In this document: piece by piece, positions 45,919 through 53,302 of the stretch
Position numbering within the stretch: position 1 is the first letter of the stretch
Layout: the number at the start of each line of letters is the position of its first letter
Source of the DNA: an uncultured Polaribacter sp.
GTDB lineage: Bacteria; Bacteroidota; Bacteroidia; Flavobacteriales; Flavobacteriaceae
Direction of reading: 5' to 3'
Assembly: GCA_943788045.1 (NCBI GenBank)
Contig: CALSOT010000006.1
Coordinates: 806,001 to 870,000 of the forward strand
Length of the DNA stretch: 64,000 nt
Program-made: the position numbers and the translations under genes
The notes under the pieces: model-generated
What the model was told of the DNA's origin: nothing
Databases searched by the model: none
What the model saw: only the letters and a program-made list of their open reading frames with translations

Positions 45919-47019
45919 TTGAAAGAAGAAGAATTACTTGCAATCTTAAGATTGCAAAAGAGTAAAGCCATAGGAGATATTTTGGCAAAGAAACTCATTG
46001 TAAATGTGGGAGATGTCTGTCAAATATTTAAAGAAAAAGCGACAGTCTTATCAAAAATAAACGGTGTAGGAAATTATGCTTTAAAACATCTTTTTGATGA
46101 AGAAAATGTCAAATTAGCAGAACAAGAACTGAAATACATTCAGGATAACAACATTTCTTACTCTTATTTTTTAGACGATAATTACCCTGTAAATCTTCAA
46201 CACTGCATAGATGGCCCAATATTATTATTTAAAGACGGTAATTTAGATTTCTCTAACAAAAAAATCATTTCTATTGTTGGTACAAGAAACATAAGTTCTT
46301 ACGGTCGCGATTTTTGTAATCAATTTGTTAAGGAAATTTCAGAATACAACCCAATTATTGTAAGTGGTTTTGCTTATGGAGTGGATATTTGTGCACATAA
46401 GGCAGCATTAGAAAATAATTTGCAGACTATCGCAGTTTTGGCGCATGGTTTTGAACAAATTTATCCGAAGGTGCATAAGAAATATATAAATCAGGTAAAT
46501 GAAAACGGAGGTTTCTTAACCGAGTTCTGGAGTGAAGAAGCTCCGTTAAGAGAAAATTTTTTAAAACGAAATAGAATTGTTGCAGGTATTTCTTCTGCAA
46601 CAATAATTATAGAATCTGCATCAAAAGGAGGTTCGTTGGTAACTGCTGATATTGCAAACTCTTATAACAAAGATGTTTTTTCAGTACCTGGAAGAACATC
46701 AGACATTTACAGTAGGGGTTGCAATAATTTAATTAGAAACAACAAAGCGCATTTATTAAATTCGGCAGCAGATGTTGTAAAAATGCTAAATTGGGATGTA
46801 CAGCAAAAACCAAAATCAATTCAAAAAAAGTTATTTGTAGAATTGAATGAAAGTGAACAAAAAATTCATGATTTATTACATGAAAAAGGACAACAACTTT
46901 TAGATGTTATTTCTTTAGAATGCAATATTCCTATTTTTCAATTATCATCCATTTTATTACAAATGGAATTAAAAGGAATCACAAAGCCATTGCCAGGAAA
47001 GATGTTTGAAATAGCATAG
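45919..47019 (+). CDS. dprA: DNA-processing protein DprA
   Basis: Loads RecA on incoming single-stranded DNA during natural transformation. It has 366 residues. An N-terminal helix-hairpin region (LSKINGVGNYAL) precedes the Rossmann core: ISIVGTRNISSYGRDF, VSGFAYGVDICAHKAAL, TIAVLAHGFEQIYP, FLKRNRIVAGIS and ESASKGGSLVTAD. The C-terminal 60 residues form the DprA winged helix. The start codon is TTG at 45919; no upstream ATG is in frame and the family usually begins at this point. The identification is secure. Confidence 0.94.
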   Translation: MKEEELLAILRLQKSKAIGDILAKKLIVNVGDVCQIFKEKATVLSKINGVGNYALKHLFDEENVKLAEQELKYIQDNNISYSYFLDDNYPVNLQHCIDGPILLFKDGNLDFSNKKIISIVGTRNISSYGRDFCNQFVKEISEYNPIIVSGFAYGVDICAHKAALENNLQTIAVLAHGFEQIYPKVHKKYINQVNENGGFLTEFWSEEAPLRENFLKRNRIVAGISSATIIIESASKGGSLVTADIANSYNKDVFSVPGRTSDIYSRGCNNLIRNNKAHLLNSAADVVKMLNWDVQQKPKSIQKKLFVELNESEQKIHDLLHEKGQQLLDVISLECNIPIFQLSSILLQMELKGITKPLPGKMFEIA

Positions 47020-47036
47020 AGTCTTTTAATATTCCT

Positions 47037-47044
47037 TATTTTTG
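47037..47044 (+). promoter_or_regulatory. -7 promoter element TATTTTTG
   Basis: Exact TAnnTTTG match 20 bases before ATG 47065. The nearest TTG upstream leaves a 28-base spacer, longer than usual, so the element stands alone. Confidence 0.4.
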
Positions 47045-47064
47045 TTTAATATCTAAATAAAATA

Positions 47065-48123
47065 ATGGCTGAAAATCAAAAACTGATTTCAAAAAAAAAA
47101 CCAACCTTTCCGGTAAGTAAATTGTTGGCAGCTTTTTTAAAAAAACATAATAGAAGTACTAAAATAAGTATTTTATATGATGATTTGTTGCGTTTTCAAG
47201 GTGCAATTTCTGTATTTGATAAAAATGATGTAGACACGCTTTGGGTAAGAACTTATTACTCGGAATTGGAAAGACAAGAAATAGATTTAAGCTTAAAAAA
47301 AATATATACTTTATTGCATTCAGATGGTAACGAAAAAACCCTCCCATATTTAAATATTGACGCTATTGACTTTTGTACGTTTGGTAATTCAAAACCATTT
47401 AGAATAAAGGTTAGAAATATTTTGAATGACAATTTCACCTATTTCTATGTAAAAAAAGCAGATGCTTCTCGTGTTTATGGATTAGAGTTAGAGCACATTC
47501 TATCTCCATATACAATCAATTATTTGGTATTTAAAGACACTTTAATTGAAGAGCATATTTCAGGAATTCCTGGAGATGATTTTATTGAGAATATTCTACC
47601 AAACTGCACAAAATCGCAGAAAGCCCAAATTGCAAAAGAATTTGTAAAATTTAAAGAAAGATGTTTAATACGTCTTTTAGGTGATATGCGTTCTTATAAT
47701 TATGTGGTAACACCAATTCATGATTTTGATCAAATTATTTATAAAATCAGAGCTATAGATTTTGACCAACAATCTTTTGAAGGGAATCTAAAAGTGTACA
47801 ACTTGCAGTTTATGAAAGAGAATTTTAATATGATGCAAATGGTTGGCAAAAAGTTAGAAAACAGCTCTGTGAATCAATATAAAATAGAAGAGCGTTCTTA
47901 TATTGCTAAAAGAATGATTAGTTCTCCTGACAGAATTCAGCACATAATTAGATGTATGAAACAAGACACTATTTCTTTTCCAGAACATGTAGAGCGTTTA
48001 AAGCAAGACTTAATAGAGTATGTTGGTGATGTTGAGTTTAAAAAATGTCAAAACATGGGAGAAATTTTAGAAACTATTCTAATTTTCGTGAAACGTAACT
48101 ATTTAGATATTAGTAGTAAATAG
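47065..48123 (+). CDS. Conserved protein with kinase/APH-like motifs
   Basis: 352 residues, no signal peptide. I do not recognise a named family. The order of motifs fits a protein-kinase or aminoglycoside-phosphotransferase-like fold: YFYVKKADASRVYGLELEHI (a beta-3-type Lys and a downstream Glu), IEEHISGIPGDDFI (hinge-like), LLGDMRSYNYVV (compare GDxHxxN of APH enzymes, with Arg for His) and IRAIDFDQQSFEG (compare IDFxD, the metal-binding Asp). The rest is helical. If right, it would phosphorylate a small molecule or protein; this is inference. It is probably transcribed alone. Confidence 0.6.
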   Translation: MAENQKLISKKKPTFPVSKLLAAFLKKHNRSTKISILYDDLLRFQGAISVFDKNDVDTLWVRTYYSELERQEIDLSLKKIYTLLHSDGNEKTLPYLNIDAIDFCTFGNSKPFRIKVRNILNDNFTYFYVKKADASRVYGLELEHILSPYTINYLVFKDTLIEEHISGIPGDDFIENILPNCTKSQKAQIAKEFVKFKERCLIRLLGDMRSYNYVVTPIHDFDQIIYKIRAIDFDQQSFEGNLKVYNLQFMKENFNMMQMVGKKLENSSVNQYKIEERSYIAKRMISSPDRIQHIIRCMKQDTISFPEHVERLKQDLIEYVGDVEFKKCQNMGEILETILIFVKRNYLDISSK

Positions 48124-48199
48124 TTTTGTTAGAAACCACTTTGCTATCCCTTTTAAAAATACACATTTAAAGTAAGTAAATTAATAATCTAAAAAGAGT

Positions 48200-49057
48200 T
48201 TACTTTCTACTTCTAATACTTTCAATAACAACCGTTAATAAAATGAGGCTTCCACCAATATAAGTATTAAAACTAGGTATTTCGTTTACAAAGATATAAG
48301 CAATTATAATTCCGAAAATTGGTTGAACACTGCTAATAATACTAGCTGTAGAAACAGAAAAGTGTTGTAAAGAATTTACTAACATGGTATGACCAATTGC
48401 AGTTGTTAATAAAGCAATTAGTAATAAAAGAGGTAGTTGACTTTCTAAATTAGAGAAATCACTAAAAAATAAAACAGGAAGTAATAATACCGAAACAATA
48501 ATCATTTGGTGTAGCATTAACATGCTTCCGTTGTAATCTTTCACATGCTTTTTTAAAGTTAGATTTCTAAGGGAGTAGCAAAGGGCGGAAAAAATTCCGA
48601 ATAAAATTCCTTTTAATTGATCATTTTCTATTGAAAATTCTGGAACTAGCATATACACTCCAATTAAAACCAAAAAAGCTAAAAAAACATGTGTTAGGTT
48701 TAATTTTTCTTTGGTAAAAAAAGGTTCTAATAAAGCAGTAATTACAGGAAAAGTAAACATCGATAGCATACCGATTGCCACATTAGATAATTTTAATGCG
48801 TAAAAATAAGTAACCCAATGCGCAGCCATAAAAAAACCACTTATCGCAAAAGAATACCCATCTTTTTTAGTTGCGATTTTTAAATTTATTTTCTTTATCC
48901 GGCAAAAAATATAAATAAATATACCGGCAAAAATAGCTCTACATAAAATAATTACTTCTGGAGATAAATCAATATATTTCCCTAAAACTCCAGATGTACT
49001 TATAAAAATAGTTGATAAAAGTAAAAGAGATAAGTTTTTTCCGTGTGAACTTTCCAT
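48200..49057 (-). CDS. EamA/DMT-family transporter
   Basis: 285 residues with ten membrane helices in two five-helix EamA repeats. The start LLLLSTIFISTSGVLGKY, the first-repeat end AIGMLSMFTFPVITALLEPFF and the second-repeat end SSVQPIFGIIIAYIFVNEIP are typical of drug/metabolite transporters. The substrate cannot be told. It stands alone between convergent and divergent neighbours. Confidence 0.88.
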   Translation of the reverse strand: MESSHGKNLSLLLLSTIFISTSGVLGKYIDLSPEVIILCRAIFAGIFIYIFCRIKKINLKIATKKDGYSFAISGFFMAAHWVTYFYALKLSNVAIGMLSMFTFPVITALLEPFFTKEKLNLTHVFLAFLVLIGVYMLVPEFSIENDQLKGILFGIFSALCYSLRNLTLKKHVKDYNGSMLMLHQMIIVSVLLLPVLFFSDFSNLESQLPLLLLIALLTTAIGHTMLVNSLQHFSVSTASIISSVQPIFGIIIAYIFVNEIPSFNTYIGGSLILLTVVIESIRSRK

Positions 49058-49170
49058 TAAATTTTTCTACAATTTTAGAATGTAAATTTGATATTGGCAA
49101 AATTGATAAAAAAAATGGAACACAAAACTTTTGTTTATATACATCTTCTTTTATCGTTAAAATTAAAATC

Positions 49171-49722
49171 CTATTGTTTCCATTCTAAAGTTTCTACAAG
49201 TTGTAAAATATCTTTTTTGATATAAGCTACAGCCGGTAAAATAGAATCGTAGTTGGGTTTTGCATAAAAATACAAAGAACCTTTTAAAAAGTTATTTGTG
49301 CTATCTGTAATATGAAACTGAATTTGAGAAGCGGCGTTTCCTGTAATTTCATATAAACTACCAAACACTCTTTTCTCTGGGTTTACAAAATCTTTTGGTA
49401 TTATTTGTTCTGCCTTTAATGTGTGTTTAAAAACTAATTTTTCTGCTTCGGTTAAAAGTTCTTTTAAGTTGTTGTTTATGGGTCTGTAGGTAATATCTAT
49501 AGATGCTTTTAATTTAGGATATTTAATTTTTAGCCAATTTTTAGCATCGTTAATTACAATGGTATTATTTAAATAATCAAAGGAGTATGGCCTTTTTAAC
49601 TCTAGTTTTTTGTAAGACTTTTTGGGATACCTTAAACTTAAATACGCTTTAGGTTTTGGTAAAACGTCTTCATTGCAAGATACGAAGATGCTTAATATAG
49701 TTAATAAAATTAGGTTACGCAT
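49171..49722 (-). CDS. gldD: Gliding motility lipoprotein GldD
   Basis: 183 residues. Signal peptide with lipobox IFVSC. The mature start PKPKAYLSLRYPKKSYKKL is a GldD hallmark, followed by YPKLKASIDITYRPI and SLYEITGNAASQIQF. GldD is needed for gliding and for T9SS function in Flavobacterium. It overlaps gldE by 8 bases and closes the mutY-ssb-gldE-gldD run, an order common in Flavobacteriaceae. Confidence 0.93.
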   Translation of the reverse strand: MRNLILLTILSIFVSCNEDVLPKPKAYLSLRYPKKSYKKLELKRPYSFDYLNNTIVINDAKNWLKIKYPKLKASIDITYRPINNNLKELLTEAEKLVFKHTLKAEQIIPKDFVNPEKRVFGSLYEITGNAASQIQFHITDSTNNFLKGSLYFYAKPNYDSILPAVAYIKKDILQLVETLEWKQ

Positions 49723-51043
49723 TTCTTGTTGCTTTAACTTGTTTAATACGTTTTTTATCCAAAACTTCTATGGTAAACGTGTAATTTTTAAAATTTATTT
49801 TCTCATTTTTTTTAGGGAATTTTCCATAAATTTCTAAAATGAATCCCGCTAAAGTTTCGCTCTCTCCTTTTGCTTGTTCAAAAATGGCTTCATCTTCATC
49901 GTCTAAAACTCGGCAAAAATCTTTAATTGAAGTTTTGCCTTCAAAAACATAATTGTTTTCATCAATTTTAGAGTAAGACAAATCATCATCATCAAACTCA
50001 TCATTAATATCTCCTACGATTTCTTCAATAACATCTTCTAAGGTCACTAAACCACTAGTTCCTCCATACTCATCAACAACGATTGCTAAGTGGTTTTTCT
50101 TTTCCCTAAAATCAACTAACAGGTCATCTAGTTTTTTGTTTTCAGGCACAAAAAAGGGTTCTCTTAGTAAAGATTGCCATTTAAAGGTGGTTTTGTCTAA
50201 GTGAGCTAGTAGATCTTTTGCGTATAAGACACCAATAATATTATCAACGTTATCTTTATAAATCGGATTTCTAGAATAGCCGTTTATCAGAATTTTACTT
50301 AAAACATCTTCATAAGTTTCGTTATCAGAAATTGCAAAAATATCGATACGAGGTTTCATGATTTGTACGGTTTCGGTGTTTCCGAAATTTACAATTCCTT
50401 CAAGAATTTTTTGTTCATCTTTTGTTGTTGCTCCTTCGGATGTTAATTCTAGTGCTTGTGATAATGTTTCTACAGAAAAATTAGAGTTTTTACTTCCTAA
50501 CTTATTTTCAATCCATTTTGTGAGTGTAATTAAAGGTAAACTAAATGGAGTTAATAATTTATTTGTTGTTTGAATAAATTTAGACATTTTTTTAGAAAAA
50601 CGGAGGGCATTTCTAGAAGCGTAAATTTTTGGTAAAACTTCTCCAAACAATAAAATCAAGAAAGTTACCAGTACAATTTCTAGGAGAAAACGAATTGAAA
50701 TTTCGAATGAAAGTATTGGTAATTTTAAATCAAAACTGGCGAATAATTTATTTGATAAAGAGGCGAATAGTAGAACAATTAGAATATTTATAAAATTATT
50801 TGTAATTAATATTGTTGCCAATAATTTTCTTGGTTTTTCTAATAATTTTACGATATTATTCTCTTCTTTTCCGTTGTTAGAAAGTTCATTTAAATCGGTT
50901 GGCGAGAGTGAGAAAAACGCCACCTCTGTGCCAGAAACGAGAGCAGAACTTATTAGTAAAACAATAAGAATAATAGTATTAAATGTTGTTAATATATCAA
51001 CAGATGTAAAAAGTAAAAACAAAATTTCGGGATCTGGATCCAA
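49715..51043 (-). CDS. gldE: Gliding motility protein GldE, hemolysin C/CorC-like
   Basis: 442 residues. A four-helix CNNM/DUF21 membrane domain (TIILIVLLISSALVSGTEVAFF, FGEVLPKIYASRNALRFS in shorter pieces), a CBS pair at about 205-335 (VQIMKPRIDIFAI, KKNHLAIVVDEYGGTSGLVT) and a C-terminal CorC_HlyC transporter-associated domain (DEDEAIFEQAKGESETLAGF). The partial functional overlap of GldE with GldD is known in Flavobacterium. Position directly upstream of gldD supports GldE over other CorC-like proteins. Confidence 0.92.
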   Translation of the reverse strand: MDPDPEILFLLFTSVDILTTFNTIILIVLLISSALVSGTEVAFFSLSPTDLNELSNNGKEENNIVKLLEKPRKLLATILITNNFINILIVLLFASLSNKLFASFDLKLPILSFEISIRFLLEIVLVTFLILLFGEVLPKIYASRNALRFSKKMSKFIQTTNKLLTPFSLPLITLTKWIENKLGSKNSNFSVETLSQALELTSEGATTKDEQKILEGIVNFGNTETVQIMKPRIDIFAISDNETYEDVLSKILINGYSRNPIYKDNVDNIIGVLYAKDLLAHLDKTTFKWQSLLREPFFVPENKKLDDLLVDFREKKNHLAIVVDEYGGTSGLVTLEDVIEEIVGDINDEFDDDDLSYSKIDENNYVFEGKTSIKDFCRVLDDEDEAIFEQAKGESETLAGFILEIYGKFPKKNEKINFKNYTFTIEVLDKKRIKQVKATRNA

Positions 51044-51062
51044 TGGTTACAGTTTTGGTTAA

Positions 51063-51497
51063 TTAAAAAGGTAAATCATCATTTTCATCTATTACTGGAG
51101 TTTTTGGAGTACTAGAGGGTTGTTGCTGATTTGGTTGAGTTGTATTTGCTGTAGAGGTATTCTTTTTAGTAGATAACATTGTCATTTCATTTACTTGAAT
51201 TTCTGTAGAATAACGCTTAACTCCGTCTTGTTCCCATTGACGATTTTTTAATTTACCTTCAATATAGATTTTATCTCCTTTGGTTAAGTATTTTTCACAA
51301 ACTTTTGCCAATCCATTTCTAACAACAATATTGTGCCAATCAGTTGAAGTAACTTTTTCTCCCGTTTGTTTATTCGTGTAGCTTTCTGAGGTCGCAATTG
51401 GAAACCTTCCAACACAATTTTGATCATCAAAATAATGCATTTTAACGTCGTCACCTAAATTACCAATTAAAATTACTTTATTTATTGTTCCCGCCAT
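51063..51497 (-). CDS. ssb: Single-stranded DNA-binding protein
   Basis: 144 residues with one OB fold. NKVILIGNLGDDVKMHYF is the start, FPIATSESYTNK and STDWHNIVVRNGLAKV the core, and EGKLKNRQWEQDGVKRYSTE the last strands. A flexible Gln/Thr/Pro-rich linker leads to the acidic C-terminal tip DENDDLPF, which recruits partner proteins. It lies between mutY and gldE on the same strand with gaps of 19 and 40 bases. Confidence 0.96.
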   Translation of the reverse strand: MAGTINKVILIGNLGDDVKMHYFDDQNCVGRFPIATSESYTNKQTGEKVTSTDWHNIVVRNGLAKVCEKYLTKGDKIYIEGKLKNRQWEQDGVKRYSTEIQVNEMTMLSTKKNTSTANTTQPNQQQPSSTPKTPVIDENDDLPF

Positions 51498-51537
51498 AGC
51501 TTGTTTTTTACTCTATCAAAAGTACTAAAAATATCAG

Positions 51538-52581
51538 TTACTTTTTATTTTGATATGCTTCTAAAAAATTTGCAATTAAAATAGGTACGGGGTATTTTTC
51601 AATTTCACTCCAATTAATATTTATTTCTGGTGAGTTTTTTGTTTCTATAATCCAGAATTGTGTGTGCAAGTGTTGGTGAGATAGTTTGTGTATAATTTCT
51701 TTACTATTAAAAAGAGATAGCGTTGTTTTTGAAGGAAATAAATTAGTAAAATCTTCAGATAAAATAAGTTCCTCTTTGTTAATGGTTTTGTCAGATTCTA
51801 TCAATGGAAATTGAAAAAGACCTTGCCAAATACCTTTTCCTTTTCTTTCTGATAAGATAGTTCTATTGTCTTTAGTTTTTATGACTAAAAAATTAAAGTA
51901 ACGTTTTCTAACTTTTACTTTTTTTTCTTTGACAGGAAGTTCTTTTGTTAATTTTTTTTCTAAAGCAAAACAGCTATCGGAAAAAGGACAGGTTTCGCAT
52001 AATGGATTTTGAGGTTTGCAATGAAGTGCGCCAAAATCCATAATGGCTTGATTAAAAGTGCCAGCTTTATTTTTGTCAATTAATGATTGTGCTAATATTT
52101 TAAACTCTTTAATTCCTGCCGATGAATTAATAGGTGTTTTAATTCCGAAATAACGAGAAAGCACTCTGTAAACATTTCCGTCTACCACAGCTGTTGGTTC
52201 ATCAAAGCAAATTGAAGCAATTGCAGAAGCTGTATAATCCCCAATTCCTTTTAATTTTATAATTTCATTATAAGTTGATGGGAATTCACCATTAAATTCG
52301 TTTGCAATTAATTTTGCCGAAAAATGAAGGTTTCTTGCCCTTGAATAATATCCTAAACCTTGCCACATTTTTAAAACGGTGCTTTCATCCGCTTTAGCGA
52401 GATCGAAAACAGTTGGGAAAGTGCTGGTAAATTTTAAATAATATGCAATTCCTTGGGCAACTCTTGTTTGCTGTAGCATGATTTCGCTTAGCCAAATAAA
52501 GTATGGGTTTTTGGTTTTGCGCCAAGGTAATTCTCGGTTATTTTGTAAATACCAGTAAATTAATGTGTTAGAGAATTTCAT
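51538..52581 (-). CDS. mutY: A/G-specific adenine glycosylase
   Basis: Removes adenine opposite 8-oxoguanine. It has 347 residues. WYLQNNRELPWRKTKNPYF is the start, EIMLQQTRVAQG carries the catalytic Glu, LKGIGDYTASAIASICF is the helix-hairpin-helix, and VVDGNVYRVLSRYFG carries the catalytic Asp. The iron-sulfur cluster is HCKPQNPLCETCPFSDSC. The C-terminal MutT-like domain recognises 8-oxoG. It heads the run with ssb, gldE and gldD. Confidence 0.96.
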   Translation of the reverse strand: MKFSNTLIYWYLQNNRELPWRKTKNPYFIWLSEIMLQQTRVAQGIAYYLKFTSTFPTVFDLAKADESTVLKMWQGLGYYSRARNLHFSAKLIANEFNGEFPSTYNEIIKLKGIGDYTASAIASICFDEPTAVVDGNVYRVLSRYFGIKTPINSSAGIKEFKILAQSLIDKNKAGTFNQAIMDFGALHCKPQNPLCETCPFSDSCFALEKKLTKELPVKEKKVKVRKRYFNFLVIKTKDNRTILSERKGKGIWQGLFQFPLIESDKTINKEELILSEDFTNLFPSKTTLSLFNSKEIIHKLSHQHLHTQFWIIETKNSPEININWSEIEKYPVPILIANFLEAYQNKK

Positions 52582-52644
52582 TGTTTAAAAATCGATTTGC
52601 AATAATACATTATAAAATTCAAATAAAATTAAGTGTTATTATTT

Positions 52645-52672
52645 TTGGAATTGATTAATTATCATATATTTG
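52645..52672 (+). promoter_or_regulatory. Predicted promoter TTG-N17-TATATTTG for HU
   Basis: TTG at 52645-52647, a 17-base spacer and an exact TAnnTTTG element at 52665-52672. It leaves a leader of about 45 bases before ATG 52723. It would serve the abundant HU protein and possibly the tiny basic protein gene behind it. Confidence 0.6.
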
Positions 52673-52722
52673 CATCCGCATTTTTGAGAGTAATTTAATA
52701 AAAAAATAGTAAAAAAAGAGAC

Positions 52723-53013
52723 ATGACGAAAGCAGATATCGTATCAAAAATTTCAGATAAATCAGGAATTGAAAAAACAGATGTGTTAGCAACTGTTGAA
52801 GCATTCATGACTGAAGTAAAAGACGCATTAGAAAATGGAGATAACGTTTACTTAAGAGGTTTTGGAAGTTTTATTATTAAAACAAGAGCAGAAAAGACTG
52901 GTAGAAATATTTCTAAGAATACAACTATTAAGATTCCTGCGCACAACATTCCTGCTTTTAAGCCAGCTAAAACTTTTACTGAAGGAGTAAAAAGTAAAGT
53001 AGCAGTTAAGTAA
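52723..53013 (+). CDS. HU family DNA-binding protein
   Basis: 96 residues, the usual size. MTKADIVSKISDKSGIEKTDV is the N-terminal helix pair, NVYLRGFGSFIIKTR the beta-arm start, GRNISKNTTIKIPAHNIPAF the DNA-binding arm with the intercalating Pro, and FKPAKTFTEGV the C-terminal helix. It is a nucleoid protein that bends DNA. It has a good promoter and is followed after 49 bases by a tiny basic protein gene and a strong terminator. Confidence 0.96.
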   Translation: MTKADIVSKISDKSGIEKTDVLATVEAFMTEVKDALENGDNVYLRGFGSFIIKTRAEKTGRNISKNTTIKIPAHNIPAFKPAKTFTEGVKSKVAVK

Positions 53014-53062
53014 CAAAATATTAATCTAAGCCTAAAAAAGGTTTAAAAAACAACAGAACATT

Positions 53063-53152
53063 ATGCCAAGCGGTAAAAAAAGAAAGAGAGCAAAAATCTC
53101 GACACACAAAAGAAAGAAAAGAGCAAGAGCAAATAGACACAAGAAAAAGTAA
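53063..53152 (+). CDS. 29-residue basic protein, AURKAIP1/COX24 (mS38-like) type
   Basis: Starts at ATG 53063 and ends at TAA 53150-53152. The peptide MPSGKKRKRAKIS then THKRKKRARANRHKKK is 29 residues long with about 60 percent Lys, Arg and His. Nearly identical peptides are conserved next to HU or rng in Bacteroidota and, as I recall, are assigned to the AURKAIP1/COX24 domain group related to mitochondrial ribosomal protein mS38. It is therefore probably a small ribosomal protein. Its stop codon lies inside the stem of the following terminator. Confidence 0.75.
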   Translation: MPSGKKRKRAKISTHKRKKRARANRHKKK

Positions 53153-53170
53153 GCATACGCTTACTTTTTC
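53143..53170 (+). terminator. Terminator overlapping the stop of the 29-residue gene
   Basis: A 12-bp perfect stem (GAAAAAGTAAGC, loop ATAC, GCTTACTTTTTC). The stop codon of the small gene is in the left arm. The right arm carries a five-T run. It should end the HU/small protein transcript, so rng must be transcribed by read-through or from a start in 53171-53302. Confidence 0.7.
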
Positions 53171-53211
53171 GTTTACAGTTAAGCAAAAAAACAAAAAGTT
53201 CATTGACATCA

Positions 53212-53290
53212 GAGGTTAAACGAACCTCAAACGGTATTTACAGAATACCTGACAATATTAACCCATCTACACAATTAAGTGTAGAGTTAA
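53212..53290 (+). promoter_or_regulatory. Three-hairpin leader of rng, candidate cis-regulatory RNA
   Basis: Three consecutive perfect hairpins just before rng. H1: GAGGTT (53212), loop AAACG, AACCTC. H2: GGTATT (53233), loop TACAG, AATACC. H3: TCTACAC (53266), loop AATTAA, GTGTAGA, extended below a CCA bulge by TTAAC (53258) pairing with GTTAA (53286-53290). The start codon of rng is 13 bases after H3. RNase E/G genes are known to be autoregulated through structured 5' leaders in E. coli; applying that here is inference. Confidence 0.6.
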
Positions 53291-53302
53291 AACCAGTTCA
53301 GT

